From Asterias amurensis (lineage: Eukaryota > Echinodermata > Asteroidea > Forcipulatida > Asteriidae): DNA of 64,000 nucleotides. Below the pieces are notes generated by a model. The model made no database searches, was not told where the DNA came from, and saw nothing but the letters and a program-made list of their open reading frames with translations. Location of the stretch: the NCBI RefSeq assembly GCF_032118995.1, contig NC_092651.1:20878349-20942348 (forward strand), given 5' to 3'. Below, piece by piece: positions 22,901 to 33,107 of this stretch. Numbering within the stretch: position 1 is the stretch's first letter; every line of letters starts with the position of its first letter. Both the position numbers and the translations under genes were made by a program.

Positions 22901-25900
22901 TGAGTAGGGATTCATGTCATTGCCAAAAACTTGCTCTACAAAGGGTATCAAAACCCTTTAAGGGGAGAAATGTTACTTAAATTTTTCAGCTTGAACGCAA
23001 CTTCTTAGCAGAAAACCAGTCACAGGTGGTATGTATAAACGGCATAATAATAGTGGCTTCTTATATAGCGCTCAGGTCAGTCACACAGTGACGCTCCTGG
23101 CGCTTCAACATTATTACCCCTGGTCACTGGGCCTTAAATCAGTAGAGAGAAGCAATTATATTTAATTGTCTTGCTCAGGGACACAAGTGTCACGACCAGG
23201 ATTCGAACCCACACTCCGCTGAACAGAATCACCAGAGCTTGAATTCAGTGCTCTTATCCGCTTGGCCACGACACCCCGCATTATGGCTGGTTGTGTTATT
23301 CTGGTAAGCACAATCGTTTAGTGCTTAGCTACTTTATGTGCTTAAGCAACTCTCTGAAATTGGAACCCAGCTGATCTGCTAAACCTAAAATTCAACTGAC
23401 AGCTTAATGTTCGGTGACGGACATTTCTTACTAACCTTTATAGCAACTGGGATGACATCATCACTTTCCTTAAGTGATTTTGCGATGTGGACAAGGGATA
23501 TTTCATTTGCATTTTCCTCATCAGTTTCACCATCTGAAATAATTTACAATTAAAAAAACAAAACACAAACAAATTATCAAACATGTTTATACCAATCACT
23601 GTTCACATTTAGGTTTTGCGCTGTGGTTTCTGCCTTGCCTTTTACCTCTGTGAATGCCGGTTCAAATCACGGACCCAAGCCTTGCATGTGGAGTTGGTTC
23701 TCAGCTCCTACCTACATGTTATTGTGTGGGTTTTCCTCCTATATCAAAAACTTACTTATCTTTTTATCATTTCTCTCGATTGACCCAATTCACCCGACGT
23801 TATCATCACAATCATTTTGGTTGTGCCATTTTGGGAGTCAATGCCCGTACGTGTTATAGTGTTGTGCACATTTTATACGATTACATGACAGGCCTGACAC
23901 TTCACGGAGGCAACACGGGTTACTGTGCTAGTAAGTCACTTTTGGGGATCCCTCGTTTTCATAATATTAGTCCCAAAAATGTCCTGATAATAATAGCAAA
24001 ATTCTTTTGTAAGATATAAAAGTGCTGCTTCAAATGCATTGATGTTGTTTTTGGAGAAAACTACATTTTGTACTGCCACTACGAAACATTAAAAACACAC
24101 GTACTTGAGTCGTTTTCCTCATCATCCAGGTACGGATCCTTTGTTCTTTTTCGGAAAAACCAGTCCAGTTTGATGATTTCACGACCTATAAAAGAGAACA
24201 GCAAGAAGATACAAAATAAAAGAACATTTATGAATGAAGACGTACATGTGGATCAAACTTACACAGGGTAAAATTCCAAAGCGACTGTAAGAAGCGCATG
24301 ATCCTACATGTACGTATGACTTGTAAGGGGTCTTAGTGCAAAAATCCATAAGACGTTTTGAGTTATGGTGGACACACTATAGCATTAGTATGTTTCGGCC
24401 AATCTGAAGGTGAAGTTCTTTACTGCCACTGTGGAATCAGTACTGCTTTATGGATGCGAGTCCTGGACAATAGCCAGTCGTCTAGAGAAGAGACTGGATG
24501 GCTGCTATACAAGAATGCTTCGCTGTGTTAAACAGATTCATTGGGAGAGGCATGTCACAAACCAGGAGCTCTAAGGTGGGCTACCGAGAGTTAGCACCAA
24601 GATTAGGGCAAGAAGGTTGAGACTAGCAGGTCACTGTCTTAGACATGCTGAGCTAGCAATGAGCAAGCTTGTGCTTTGGGCCCCTACTCAAGGTCACTGT
24701 TCCCGAGGTAGACCACAAACCACCTATGTGGACACCTTGTGCCGGGACTCTGGACTGCGTCGGGAAGAGCTGCGTACAGCAATGGAGGACCAACGTGTTT
24801 GAAGGGCCATCATTCGATGCTCTGCATCGACTGAATGAATGAATGTTTGTATACACCAAAATCAAACAGCCCACTCTGTGTAGTGTTCACCATATTACAT
24901 ACAGAATAGTTCAAGCAGTGACTTGAAATTGGGCAAAGCTTTTTTGACTTCCTCATCGTTAAATCTAAACACTATACTGAAAATCAGAATGGTGCTAATA
25001 GCATTTTATACTAGCAAAAGATCAATTGTTAGAACACTACTGTCCCACCCTGCCCCACGAATGAAAGATTCCAATTATGCCACTGATGCTCTTGGTCATT
25101 GAAATTTCATGCTAAGCAAATTTGTGTACTTAGCAGCTCTATGAAATTGGGCCCTTGGTACACGATCAATGCAGTTGAATGGTTTTTGAATAGTTGGTCA
25201 ACTCACTGGAAGTTTTCACTGGGAGTAAATGAGGTAAAGAGAAAAATGAGTCTGAAGCGAAATAAATCTGAAACAAAACAGCTGAAAAGTTGTTTTCTCA
25301 CCATCGTCAAACTCCGAAGGCTCATCGTCATCATCCACCAATGCTTGGAGACACTCTTCCGACAGAGCCTCTGGTCTCATGTACGCCTTGTACACCTGCC
25401 CAACGCACCCAGAGTGAACACACTGCTCGATCTTAACGAAGATTTCCCGCCAGCCCTTCCCAAAGGAGCGCTGAAGCTTCTTCTGGGTTTGGTACCAGTA
25501 GTGCTTGGGCGCGTCCAGATGCAGTTTGGAGAACACGTTGCAGAACTCTGGCGAGAAGACGTCCCGTCTGGTGCTCGCCCACTGACCAAGTTTGATGAAT
25601 GTCGGTCCGGAGATCTCAACGGCCCATAAGAGCATCCGGTGCCATCTTAGACGAAAGGAATCCGACAATATTGTTATGGGATACAGCGAAATAATCGGTC
25701 CGAATATCACCGAGATCCACAGCAGCCTTCCACATAAGCTCAGACACTTATAAATGTAGAAGAAACTACGTACGATGACATTTCTGTGCCGTTTTGTCTT
25801 CTTCGTTCTCTTTGGTGATGGGGGTGGACTTCCAAGTCTGGGTTCTATAATGGTTTGTTGGCAATGGGCCCTGACTAAAAGTCCTCGATATGCTAGGGTA

Positions 25901-26073
25901 CTTACACATAATGACGCAGTAATGCTAAAGACTGCCCGGGCCTGTGACGGTCTAGGACATGTTGGAAGGAAAGTTCTACATCTCGGTAGCGGAAAAGATC
26001 TCTGAAGAGATCCAAATTTACACCCAAGGCCCACTGGACCCTTTGATAATAGCTTTCCGGACAAGTGAAGCAT
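16924..26073 (-). CDS. ADCK2: ADCK2-like mitochondrial UbiB/ABC1-family kinase, ten exons, complete (632 aa)
   Basis: Exons, in coding order: 26073-25302, 24185-24105, 23533-23436, 21768-21622, 21346-21218, 20772-20665, 19614-19363, 17887-17762, 17306-17253, 17055-16924. All junctions are GT/AG and in phase. The family comprises atypical mitochondrial kinases/ATPases related to COQ8; ADCK2 is linked to mitochondrial lipid and coenzyme Q metabolism. Visible: a basic, acid-poor N-terminus suited to mitochondrial import, a hydrophobic segment at about 116-137, the KxGQ motif KLGQ (161-164), the loop SGCVGQVYKA (221-230), VAIK with Lys317, HADLHPGN (453-460) with catalytic Asp455 and Asn460, and DTG (503-505) in the metal-binding position. 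Human ADCK2 is about 626 aa. The start is the first ATG after an in-frame stop at 26131. An acidic insert of about 60 residues precedes VAIK. The gene looks intact. Confidence 0.93.
18425..18545 (-). mobile_element. tRNA-derived SINE fragment in an ADCK2-like intron
   Basis: Read on the minus strand it has a tRNA-like head with CACTGGTTTAGTGGTGAAGA (A-box region) and GGTTTGAATCCC (B box). It is short and decayed. Confidence 0.55.
18650..18672 (+). repeat. Poly-G run of about 17 bases
   Basis: A homopolymeric G tract in the intron between exons 7 and 8 of the ADCK2-like gene. Similar G runs occur at about 35559, 44064 and 49210. It is likely length-variable. Confidence 0.7.
18930..19125 (-). 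mobile_element. tRNA-headed SINE split by a foldback MITE
   Basis: On the minus strand the tRNA-like head reads TCTAGTTGATAGGGCTGTG, then a 110-bp P3 foldback, then AGGTCTCAGGTTCAAATCC (B box). The two promoter boxes are therefore separated by the insertion at 18981-19090. Confidence 0.6.
18981..19090. mobile_element. Foldback MITE, family P3 (short copy)
   Basis: The mirrored ends are TCGTTTCACAAAGAGTTAAG and the inverse of CTTTGTGAAATCCACCCC, with the inner CCTAAGTTA motif. Its edges are less clean than in other copies. It lies in the intron between exons 7 and 8 of the ADCK2-like gene. Confidence 0.65.
20524..20650 (-). mobile_element. tRNA-derived SINE fragment abutting ADCK2-like exon 6
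   Basis: On the minus strand: GTGGCCATGTGGTTAAGAGC (A-box region), then GTGGGTTCGAGTACC (B box), as in tRNA-Leu/Ser-like heads. It ends about 15 bp from the exon 6 donor. Confidence 0.62.
20915..21045 (-). repeat. Dispersed GGGCACCAAGGCA repeat (minus orientation)
   Basis: Contains TGGTGCCCTTTACTAAGGGG and GCCTTGGTGCCCTTGC, the reverse of the repeat at 8090-8220 and 34790-34930. It lies in the intron between exons 5 and 6 of the ADCK2-like gene. Confidence 0.6.
21890..22271. mobile_element. Complete 382-bp palindromic element, family P1
   Basis: Same length and ends as 166-547 (AGGAACACG...CGTGTTCCT), with TTAA at 21886-21889 and 22272-22275. It lies in the intron between exons 3 and 4 of the ADCK2-like gene. 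Confidence 0.88.
22366..22728. mobile_element. TTAA-flanked element, family P2, full-length (363 bp)
   Basis: Begins GACACTGGACACTATCGG after TTAA (22362-22365) and ends AATAGTGTCCACTACCT before TTAA. It has exactly the same length as the copy at 15848-16210. It lies about 90 bp from the P1 element in the same ADCK2-like intron. Confidence 0.85.
23044..23278 (-). mobile_element. tRNA-derived SINE
   Basis: On the minus strand the head is GTGGCCAAGCGGATAAGAGC (A box) with GTGGGTTCGAATCCTGG (B box). The body includes TTGTGTCCCTGAGCAAGAC and a tail with GCGCTATATAAGAAGCC. It resembles the fragment at 20524-20650 but is longer. Confidence 0.75.
23605..23765 (+). mobile_element. Diverged tRNA-derived SINE
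   Basis: A relative of 11889-12256, with TTGCGCTGTGGTTTCTGCC, GGTTCAAATCACGG (B box), then GGTTCTCAGCTCCTACC and GGGTTTTCCTCC. It lies in the intron between exons 2 and 3 of the ADCK2-like gene. Confidence 0.58.
24409..24845 (+). mobile_element. 3' fragment of a non-LTR retrotransposon (LINE) reverse transcriptase
   Basis: The translation contains TVESVLLYGCESWT, a typical late reverse-transcriptase region of LINEs, then one in-frame stop, then RRLRLAGHCLRHAELAMSKL and RGRPQTTYVDTLCRDSG, the usual C-terminal tail. The frame stops at 24802 and the copy ends in repeated TGAA units. It is a dead, 5'-truncated copy lying antisense in intron 1 of the ADCK2-like gene. Confidence 0.8.
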
Positions 26074-26552
26074 TTCCTCCAACAGGCGTGGTTGCAGGGT
26101 CAACCACAAACTTAAATTATCTGACGTTCCTTACACTGATGTTGTGAAAATCCTCCAATACAAATTATTGTTAATTAGTTGAGAATTAAAACTCTGCATG
26201 ATGCGACACCGAGCTTAATCGGGAAGTCAAAACTTCCTTCTTCAGTCCAGCGTCATTTACAATGTAATCTTCCACTGGTTTGCGTCTTGGTGACTCCTGG
26301 AGTAAAATGAGAACAAATATTGTATTAGTTCTTACAGTCCCAAATCTTTCTTTAATGCAAAGTAAGGGAAGGATTGGGCCAGTTAGCCCACCTTGTTGAG
26401 GTGTTATGGCTCTTTTTTAAAATCAGTGTTCACTGTTCAGGCCCCGAAATAACCTACACTACCCACAGCATATGAAAAGTTTTGAAAACAGTGAAACAGG
26501 GGTTTCTCAATGTTTTCTTTAATTTCTCCAATGATTGACGAAGTGAGCTTAA
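26074..26552 (-). promoter_or_regulatory. Likely 5' leader of the ADCK2-like gene
   Basis: On the minus strand a stop codon in frame at 26131 precedes the ATG. At about 26297 the sequence TTTTACTCCAG could be a 3' splice site, so a non-coding first exon may lie further upstream. There is no transcript support and no TATA box was recognised. Confidence 0.3.
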
Positions 26553-26938
26553 ATGCTGTGGACACTATTGGTAATTACTCAAAATAATTATCAGCATAAA
26601 ACCTCACTTGGTAAGAGTACTGGGGAGAGATTGATAGTATAAAACATTGTGAGAAACGGCTCCTTATGAAGTGACGTAGTTTTCAAGAAAGAAGTAATTT
26701 TCCACGAATTTGATTTTGAGACCTCACTGCCTCAGATTTAAAATTTGAGGTCTCGAAATCAAGCATCTGAAAGCACACAACTTCCGTGTGGCAAGGGTGT
26801 TTATTTTCTTTCATTATTTTCTCGCAACCCTGCCGACCATTCAAGCTCAAATTTTCACCGGTTTAGTATTTTATGCATGTTGAGATACACCAAGTGAGAA
26901 GACTAGTCTTTGACTATTATAAACAGTGTTCAGTGTCT
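26553..26938. mobile_element. TTAA-flanked element, family P2 (reverse orientation)
   Basis: Starts ATGCTGTGGACACTATTGG after TTAA (26549-26552) and ends CAGTGTCT before TTAA (26939-26942). The interior matches the family in inverted order. Confidence 0.8.
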
Positions 26939-27414
26939 TTAAAACTTTCATTGCTACTAAAATCTGCAACTTAACAACTACACCATGTATACTGGGGAGT
27001 AGTGTATTGGCACTTTTTTTTTGCTGACATTTGCATTTTCTTCTTCTTTCGTGTCAGTGCAGACTCAATATGAGCAAAAGCGTACTAGGCCTAATAATTT
27101 AATGCAAATGTAATAAAAGGAAAAAATTACTATTGTACAAATCTCTAGCTAGGCTTCAAAACAGTGGCTACAGTCCAGGATCCAAATGACTGGATCTGAA
27201 ATAAATTCATTTGTTATTCTTTGTTTTAATTCCAACACTTTTAAACCAATTGAACTGTCCTTAAAGAAAAATATAAAAATGACAACAATTTATCACTCAG
27301 CTCAACACAGAGCAGCTTGATGCTTGATGAATAACCACCTAGATTCACTAGAAAGCTAACTGCTTGTCCAAGGTGTGGTATTGGGTTGCTCGTGTTGTGT
27401 GGTCATCATGAAAT

Positions 27415-27494
27415 ACTCCTAGAAATATTTCGGTTTTGTTCGGCTATCGTCTCCCGAGACGATAGCCGGACGAAACCAAAATAGTTCTAGGAGT
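27415..27494. repeat. 80-bp near-perfect hairpin
   Basis: The arms carry ACTCCTAGAA and CGGCTATCGTCTC, mirrored as GAGACGATAGCCG and TTCTAGGAGT, with almost no loop. It could be a very short MITE or a structured element. Confidence 0.75.
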
Positions 27495-27608
27495 AGACGT
27501 GAAAGTGCAGTATCGAGCATCTACCTCCATGAGCAGAGTAACACTTCAGTCAGTGACACCATCATGGATGGAGGTAGACTAGCCCACCTTGTTGAACTGT
27601 TAATGTCT

Positions 27609-27678
27609 TAGTTGCGATAACGTAACCCTCCCCCCGACCAGGCAGGCCGGAGGGAGGAGGGTTACGTTATCGCAACTA
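27609..27678. repeat. 70-bp G+C-rich hairpin
   Basis: Arms are TAGTTGCGATAACGTAACCC and the exact inverse, with a C/G-rich middle. It lies 115 bp from the hairpin at 27415-27494. Confidence 0.75.
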
Positions 27679-27790
27679 TGGCTCCGCTTTTAAAATGTCA
27701 GATCATTCACTGACTGCATTGCAGATAAGCATGAATGATAAATTGATAAGACAGACATAGTACAATTACAAAACATGGCATAATTACGAT

Positions 27791-27970
27791 TAGACCCAGT
27801 GACTGGGGCGCTAGATTCCTTTTTTCGATTGACATTATCAGTCATTCCTTTTTTTCGAAATTTTGACATTATTTTTTGACATTATTGGTCATCTCGATGA
27901 CCGATTATGTCAAAATTCAGATGACAAAATTCAGATGACCGATTACGTCCCATTTACTGGCACTAGCATA
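27791..27970. mobile_element. Decayed hAT-like MITE (TAGACCCAGT ends)
   Basis: The left end TTAGACCCAGTGACTGGGGC matches the end of the 116-bp element at 59356-59471. The interior has repeated TGACATTAT / GATGACCGATTA motifs. The right end is diverged. Confidence 0.5.
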
Positions 27971-29437
27971 ATATAATTATGAATATGATTATGAATCATT
28001 CGGTCGGCATTCGACAGTTCGATGTTTTGCTTTTTGTTTCTTCGATTCTAAAGTAATCCTGAAACCTCAACATATCTTCATTCTTTTCAACCCAACCATA
28101 TTAATACATAAATGCAATCGTTAAAATGCAGTGAACAATACTTTCCTTCATTTCCAGCAAAGAAGCGTAGGGTTACAATACAATTTCGCCCGTCTTTTTA
28201 TGCTAAATCTAAAGTTCATAAAAGGAGCAGGGTAGTGCGCCCTCTTTGTTCATGTTGTCGCCGCCCGCCGAAAATTAAAGGCGCTGCTTTAAACTTCCTC
28301 AAGTCCTTCGGTGCCGCTTAAAATTCCAGCGAATCTTCCTTCCTTCCCCTTTGACACGCGCCCCTTTTTACGTCACGCGCGCACGACCAAATCGCAAGAA
28401 TCATTATTATCATAGTGCTAGCTGCAGACAAATTCACTAACCCAGCTTTTTGTCAGAACGCATGATCAAAAGTTAACACTGATGTGACATCATACATCAC
28501 TTAGACGCTATGACATGACAAACAAAACCCATGGGGTCTAATAATACATCTTCTCCAATCTTCTTCTTTATTAAACACTCTGGTAGCTCAAAATCCGGGC
28601 CGTTAATCACATGCACAGTCAATTAATTTAATAATAATTATTCAATAATACGTTCTTACTTGTGTACATTGCCACCTAAAACAATTTTTTTTTTAACTCT
28701 GGTAAATTCTAAATGCAATTGATAAAAGTTGAAAACACAATCTACAGATTGTCATTTTTAGTTCGGCGGCGGCAATATGATGATCTTGAAAAGTGGCATT
28801 CACGTTTAGCCAGTGTGGAAGAACTTACATAATATACCTAATTAGTCTAGTTATATATAACGCCGCCCACTAGACAATACAACAAGAAAGGTAGTGGTAT
28901 CATTTCAAAAATAAAACTTTGTTCTATTTTTTTTAATCATCAGCTGCATTGGCTTTTTAATTAGGCCAAATATGGAAGAGCAAATCAAAGGGTGTACAAA
29001 CTTTGTGATCATACATAGTCCAAACCTGTATTTCAACCAATGACAATGAAGACTATAGCTGGATGATATGCGACCACGTGCGAAGGTAAAACAAAGATAA
29101 AAAATATTCATGTTTAATATGTGTTATGATTATTCTACAAAGAAATGCCAAAGAGGCTTAATCGGGTTAATATTTAATTTACAAGCTTTTATCTTCAATC
29201 TAACTCTTGAACTATGGATCTTGAATCAATTCATTAAACGAATTAAAGTCACATAATTTTATGGACCCTATAAGTCACATAATAATAGGCAATACTTTTC
29301 TCACTGCATGTGTCAACATAATAGTCCAATGGCTTGCTGTAAATAGTGATGAAAATGTCACATTGAAGAAGAATGTTCATTCACATCTCGATCGCGATTG
29401 GAGAGAAGTAGGCCTAGTTGATCACGGTCTTGACCAA
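27971..29437. other. Gene-free stretch between the ADCK2-like and inhibitor genes
   Basis: No supported coding exon. The most G+C-rich part is at 28240-28390 (CGCCGCCCGCCG, then TACGTCACGCGCGCACG, which includes a CRE-like TACGTCA). It could be a promoter for the ADCK2-like gene to its left, but this is only a guess. Confidence 0.35.
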
Positions 29438-30763
29438 TCAGCCAACGCGTGGTGGTCTGGTGACTTTCCCATCTGCGTCAAGGAAGATGCGCACTCGGTC
29501 CGTTCGGAAATCGCAAGTTACCATATATCCATCCGGGACTAAGTCAACCTTCAAAAAAGATAATAAACATGACATAAAATAAGACTTTTACCTTTTTATG
29601 ACCGGACAAAAAAAGTATTGACAGGGTGAATTTTGAAACAATTCATTGTGATATAAATTGGAAAATCAAATAAAACCAAAATAACTAAAGGCGTGAAACC
29701 TTTTACCTGAAGGGTTGTGTCTGTCTTTGATATTTCTTCTTTTGCCTCTTCACCCATCTGTTGAAACAAAACATTGATAAATTCGAAACCCAAATTCAGC
29801 GTTATATATGCACTTCATTAACGGGTGTATATACTTTTTGTAGGACAAAAAACACAATGTCCACAGATTTACACTAAACTTACACAGTTTGAAGATAATG
29901 ATAGTAGAAAGCTTCCCTGAAAACATTACGTGCTGAGGTGCTGTAGTTTTTGGGAAATGAGTAAAACAATGTCATGAAAATAATTTTGGTCTCATGAGAC
30001 CAAGATTATTTTAAGCATTTACAAACGTATTTTCATGACATTGTTTTACTCATTTCTCAAAAACTACAGCACCTCAGTATAAGTAATATTTGAAGTGGGA
30101 AGCTTTCCACTATCGTTATCTTCAAACCCTGTAAGTTTAATGTAAATCTATGGACATTTTGAAAAAGTACCCAAATCCTTTAAGGGAGGTTACCAGTATA
30201 GTATGTGGCACCTACCCCCAGCCTACATGGTTAAAGTATGGGAACATTATTGCGGAGACCCTCTGCGTGCCACATATCAAGATTACAGATAACTAATTCT
30301 TTCAGTTTTACCGTATGGGAAACACATCAAAACAAAAAAATAACTACCAACGAAACAAAAAAAACCGAAAAGAAAACGTACAACCAACAACAACAAACGA
30401 ACATCGATGATGAAAGCTTGCAAGCCTTGTAGGAAGCGACTAATTAATTAATGAACTACATTAATTCGAGGGCCATACGAGAAAGTTGCGATCAAGATCC
30501 ATAATCGAAACAAAAACAATCGAACCGCATTTAATTCAATAGGCTATACTTCCTTGTTTTACTGTCTCAAATTAACAGGTGAAACAGAAAATGAACAGTT
30601 ACAGCTATAGTTACACTGCTACAATAGGCATAGGATTCAGAACACTGAGCTGTGCAATAAAATATGAGTCAAATTTATAACTGTTCATAATTAATGTTTC
30701 ATAATTATAAATCAATGTGCTTACCTTCCCAACCAGATGTGGCCATTCTTTCATTTCGCTCAT
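29438..30763 (-). CDS. Potato inhibitor I (eglin-type) serine protease inhibitor, three exons, 66 aa
   Basis: Exons: 30763-30725 (13 codons), 29757-29707 (17 codons), 29548-29438 (36 codons plus stop), all phase 0 at GT/AG sites. The protein starts MSEMKEWPHLVGK and ends DADGKVTRPPRVG. The family (eglin c, CI-2) consists of small disulfide-free inhibitors that present a rigid loop to subtilisin- and chymotrypsin-like proteases. By alignment with eglin c the loop is GYMVTC-DFRTDRVR: P1 is Cys42 and P1' Asp43, and the buttressing arginines are Arg48 and Arg50. Trp7, the VGK motif and the final VG are conserved. No signal peptide is seen with this start. An in-frame ATG at 30859 would add 32 residues not typical of the family. 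It appears intact. Cysteine at P1 is unusual, since Met or Leu is more common. Confidence 0.88.
29822..30178. mobile_element. Palindromic TTAA-flanked element in the inhibitor gene intron 1
   Basis: It has mirrored CAATGTCATGAAAATA / TATTTTCATGACATTG and GAGGTGCTGTAGTTTTTG / CAAAAACTACAGCACCTC arms, between TTAA at 29818-29821 and 30179-30182. A related copy is at 46406-46914, with fragments near 34360-34515. Confidence 0.78.
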
Positions 30764-31259
30764 TTTAACACCTCTGTCTGTTAGTATATCACTTCGTGTG
30801 GACACCGCTTCTATATTATGGGTATTACCGGAGTATTTTACCGGAGGCATTGACGGCACATAGAACCAAAATAATAGGGTACAAAGTGCAATATCAAAAG
30901 AGAGTTTCGCATACGCACGGGGTGTACAGTACTAGCTTACGGTGTCGTACAACCCTGTTAACCAAACAAAGCAGAGGTCAATATTTATGTTTCTGGTTGG
31001 TTGCCAGTTTGTATGTTTTTATAAGGGCATATTATATTAACATGATTCAAGAGATATGCCTACAGCTATAAATTCGCTCTTATCATTTGAGGTAAAATGA
31101 AAAGCGGGTATAGGCCCATTGAGACCATAGCGTTGAGACCATAGAGTTGAGACTATTTTTTTCCGGAATTAAACAACACTGTCAATGGATTGTCATAGAA
31201 TACCAGCATATTAATTAGTCAATCGTCTATAACAATTGTGTGTATATATAATAATTGTG

Positions 31260-31475
31260 TATATATAATAATTGTGCCTACTGGGTTTTTTACCAAATGT
31301 ATTTTTGACAATGAATATAATAATAATTTCTTGTTTAATATCCTTTTCTTTGTGTACTTCTATTTGTAATGATGTAATTGTTTAAAACATATATGATGTT
31401 GACATGTGCAATTCAGTTTTTAACTGCGAGACATGTTTTAATAAACCATTTTTGAATTGAATTGAATTGAATTGA
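31260..31475 (+). mobile_element. 3' tail of a LINE-like element with (TTGAA)n end
   Basis: It is AT-rich 3'-UTR-like sequence with an AATAAA at 31440, ending in four TTGAA repeats (31454-31475). A very similar end (AATAAACCAATATTGAATTG) lies at 56500-56524. Pentamer tails of this kind are typical of several non-LTR families. There is no coding part. Confidence 0.55.
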
Positions 31476-32462
31476 ACTACACAAGTCGTTCAATGAGACC
31501 ATTTTCTAAGGCAAGCGTCAACATCAGACAACAGCCGCACCCTCGACTACAGGGCCTATTATGCAATAACGCAAACTTTGACTTATTCTTCCTTAGTGCA
31601 GACCGCCAATGGCGTATAACGTACAGCCCTACTGTGATCTCAAGTCACGGCACGGAGGTCTATTTCTTCCTCCATATTTAATTGAATTCAATTTTCAATT
31701 TAACTTTTATTTCATCACAGCAAGTAGTGAAAAAACAAATTCCTTTGTGCACTAAAAACATTAAAATTCGATACTCATTAAAAAAATAAAAAAACATTAC
31801 GTTTTAAAAACACAAGAATTTAGAAGGCACACATGTCCATTTTAAAACAAAGCACGAAACCAAAAGCTTTTAAATTAATTTGTAAACTCTCTCTGTTAGT
31901 TTCTAGTGTCATCTAGTAAAATCTTCTTAACTTTTCTTTTCTTTGTCTTTTGTAGAACTTGCCTAGTTGCCTCACAATCATGAAACCAAAACTAGAGTAT
32001 CAAAATGGCAAGACAATGACTTGCAGAAATCTGAGAACTAGTAATTTCTAACCTGGGCAAGAAAGGAATACATCTAATCAGGTGACTGTTTTTTGTTTTG
32101 TTTTTTTAAATTTGTTTTATTGTATGTAGTGTTTGTACAACTATATTTCGTTTCTAAAGATCATAGATCATAGATGAAGAACCATGATGCCGGTCATCGA
32201 CACGCGACGGTCAAGTCGCGGCATGAGCATAACTCCGCCGCGCCGGAAGGCAAAGCGAATCAAGAAAACTTTTTGTAACCTTTAAAATGGCATAACTACA
32301 ATGCATTTCAAGCCATGACGCTGATTTGACCATTGAACTTCTTTTAAAAACATTCGTAGAGGTGTGATCAAAAATAAAAAGCACTATCCACCGAACGCCA
32401 AATAAACCTTTTAGTACAGGAACAGCAAATGCATCCTTCTTGAAACAGTAAGTGGAAAAAAT

Positions 32463-32690
32463 AGACGGGGTAGGCCTCGGAAGAGGTGGGAAAACGGCAT
32501 CATCATGGACAGCACCTTCTACCTGGAACATCGAAGAGCGCAAGATAGGCAAGAGTGGAAAAATAAAATTCGTGGAGCCAACGTCCTGCGGGATACGGTG
32601 CAAGATTCATTGACAGGAACAGTTTCAAACTTAGATTTCTTAGAATCATTCACATGGGCCCTTGGGAATCTATCGAATTACAGGCTCTAG
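32463..32690 (+). mobile_element. LINE reverse transcriptase C-terminal fragment
   Basis: The frame reads RRGRPRKRWENGI...LEHRRAQDRQEWKNKIRGAN, the standard tail of many LINE ORF2 proteins (GRPRKRW and AQDRxxW motifs), and stops at 32690. The rest of the element is missing. Confidence 0.78.
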
Positions 32691-33107
32691 ATATATAATT
32701 TCCTTTTTCATTATTGGCAATACAAACGTTAAAATGCCAGGCAGGGGACGGAAATGCTTGTTATATTCGTTGTAGGCGTTTTCATTTTATTCTGTAAATT
32801 ATTAGGCAGCCCACTGCAATCTTGTTGTATGAGTGGGGGCGGGGGCGGTCACGTGTTTGCATCACCTGATCCTGCGGTAGTATGGTGCTTTTCAGAACCA
32901 ATCACGTGTACGTTGTTATTAGACAGGGAACCATACCATTATCCGTTGTTTTGTTTCCCACACATAATTGTGACCTGTGTTGCTTTTGTTGTTTTTCTTA
33001 TCAACACCATTGTGATAAAGTTTGTCACAGTACAGGTCACTTATACAAGTTTTACGAAGAAGGTAACACGTTCTTAGATTTAGAGCAGATCACAATAAGG
33101 CTTCGTC

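Larger units (their letters stand above)
30860..33107. other. Intergenic region between inhibitor and GM2A-like genes
   Basis: No host gene recognised. It contains the LINE-type remains listed at 31260-31475 and 32463-32690, a TATATAATAATTGTG duplication at 31238-31275, and a short G-rich patch at 32830-32850 upstream of the GM2A-like gene. Confidence 0.45.

Noticed and set aside
25099-25629. 176-codon plus-strand frame
   Set aside because: Antisense shadow of ADCK2-like exon 1.
28112-28321. Basic 69-codon frame (KKRRVTIQF, CCRRPPKIK)
   Set aside because: Short, no homologue recognised, and located in a CG-rich possible promoter region.
29261-29542. 93-codon plus-strand frame
   Set aside because: Antisense to exon 3 of the potato-inhibitor gene, whose three-exon model fits the family over its full length.
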